A stretch of 64,000 bases of DNA from Dermanyssus gallinae (Eukaryota > Arthropoda > Arachnida > Mesostigmata > Dermanyssidae): assembly GCA_003439945.1 (NCBI GenBank), contig QVRM01005597.1:62001-126000 (forward strand), given 5' to 3'. The notes under the pieces are model-generated. The model ran no database searches and was not told the DNA's origin. It worked only from the letters and a program-made list of their open reading frames with translations. This document shows positions 63,561-64,000 of this stretch, in pieces. The position numbers and the translations under genes are program-made. Numbering within the stretch: position 1 is the first letter of the stretch; each line of letters starts with the position of its first letter.

Positions 63561-64000
63561 GGGTTATCATGAGCGGGAGGACCTTCGGGAGGTTCAACGC
63601 GGAAATGTAGTGGTAGTGGTAGTAAAGTCGCTTCCATCGTCGGAAGAAGGGCTGCCACACAAACCGTGGCAGTGGTATCTAATATTTGGCCACTCACATA
63701 TGAAAGATCAAATTAACTAGGGGGGGGGGGGGGGGTGGAAATCTGAATCATTGAGCAACTTCGATTGTGTGGGAATGTTTGCCTTTAGGATTTAAGTTAA
63801 AGCACAATTGAATATAATGAACTGCTGGCACTATGCCTTTAGTGTCTTTGATAAGTGACAGCTCGCCGTTAGTGATCACAGGAATCCCTAAGCAACTCAA
63901 TTGCAATACTTTGTTTAAGTTAGGTCTCTTTTGTATTTTAATGACGAAAACGTTGAATTATTGCATTTCTGAAACGTTGCCTTCGACTAGCATACGTGAT
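63561..64000. other. Spacer at the window edge
   Basis: Contains a run of about 16 G at 63720-63735. No gene recognised; features may continue past the window. Confidence 0.4.

Overview
The window looks like nuclear DNA of an arthropod. Genes have spliced exons with GT-AG junctions and AATAAA-type signals, spacers are long and AT-rich, and (TA)n microsatellites are extremely abundant. Relics of mariner, non-LTR, LTR and tRNA-derived SINE elements are common. A mite or other chelicerate is a reasonable guess, but the sequence alone does not prove it. No prokaryotic operon, phage, CRISPR array, rRNA or functional tRNA gene is visible.

Three protein-coding genes are well supported. On the minus strand at 3053-6049, four exons encode a Canopy (CNPY3/4, PRAT4-like) endoplasmic reticulum saposin-fold protein ending in KEEL. 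On the minus strand at 9271-10503 (exon open to 10512) lies the catalytic subunit of type B histone acetyltransferase (HAT1) in one long exon. On the plus strand at 16547-23129, seven exons encode mitochondrial succinate-semialdehyde dehydrogenase (ALDH5A1/SSADH). Its fourth intron carries a complete but dead mariner. The junction after its fifth exon is one base short and shows an in-frame TAG next to a GC-type donor. A possible three-exon small gene at 40250-41247 is much less certain. The genes are unrelated housekeeping genes that happen to be neighbours; nothing suggests they work together.

The rest is mainly mobile-element debris. (1) A non-LTR retrotransposon family with a C-terminal CCHC plus RPD...D restriction-like endonuclease domain is present in at least seven pieces (24.2-25.9, 26.0, 28.2-29.2, 35.8-36.3, 51.3, 57.3-57.8, 59.5-59.9 and 62.9-63.5 kb). 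Its 3' tail is (AAT)n, and several copies also begin at an (AAT)n tract. (2) A second non-LTR family with a C-terminal Cys/His cluster is at 26.4-28.0 and 46.1-47.06 kb, the latter ending in poly(A). (3) A jockey/CR1-like fragment lies at 36.4-36.96 kb. (4) Three solo LTRs of one family (30.8, 34.7 and 35.3 kb) are flanked by ATAT-type duplications, two of them tail to tail. (5) Two roughly 1-kb foldback (palindromic) elements lie at 37.1-39.3 kb in TA microsatellites. (6) A tRNA-derived SINE occurs at 43.1 kb and 61.5 kb, with a headless piece at 13.8 kb.

Other structure includes an eight-copy 49-bp minisatellite at 11.75-12.14 kb, a strong 21-22-bp hairpin at 62.8 kb, and GC-richer low-complexity islands at 12.2-15.8, 32.9-34.1, 47.1-50.4 and 52.4-52.8 kb. 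The islands may be promoters or 5' exons of genes not otherwise visible. The most interesting structures are the (AAT)n-linked retroelement family, the foldback pair, the SINE family and the ATAT-flanked solo LTRs.
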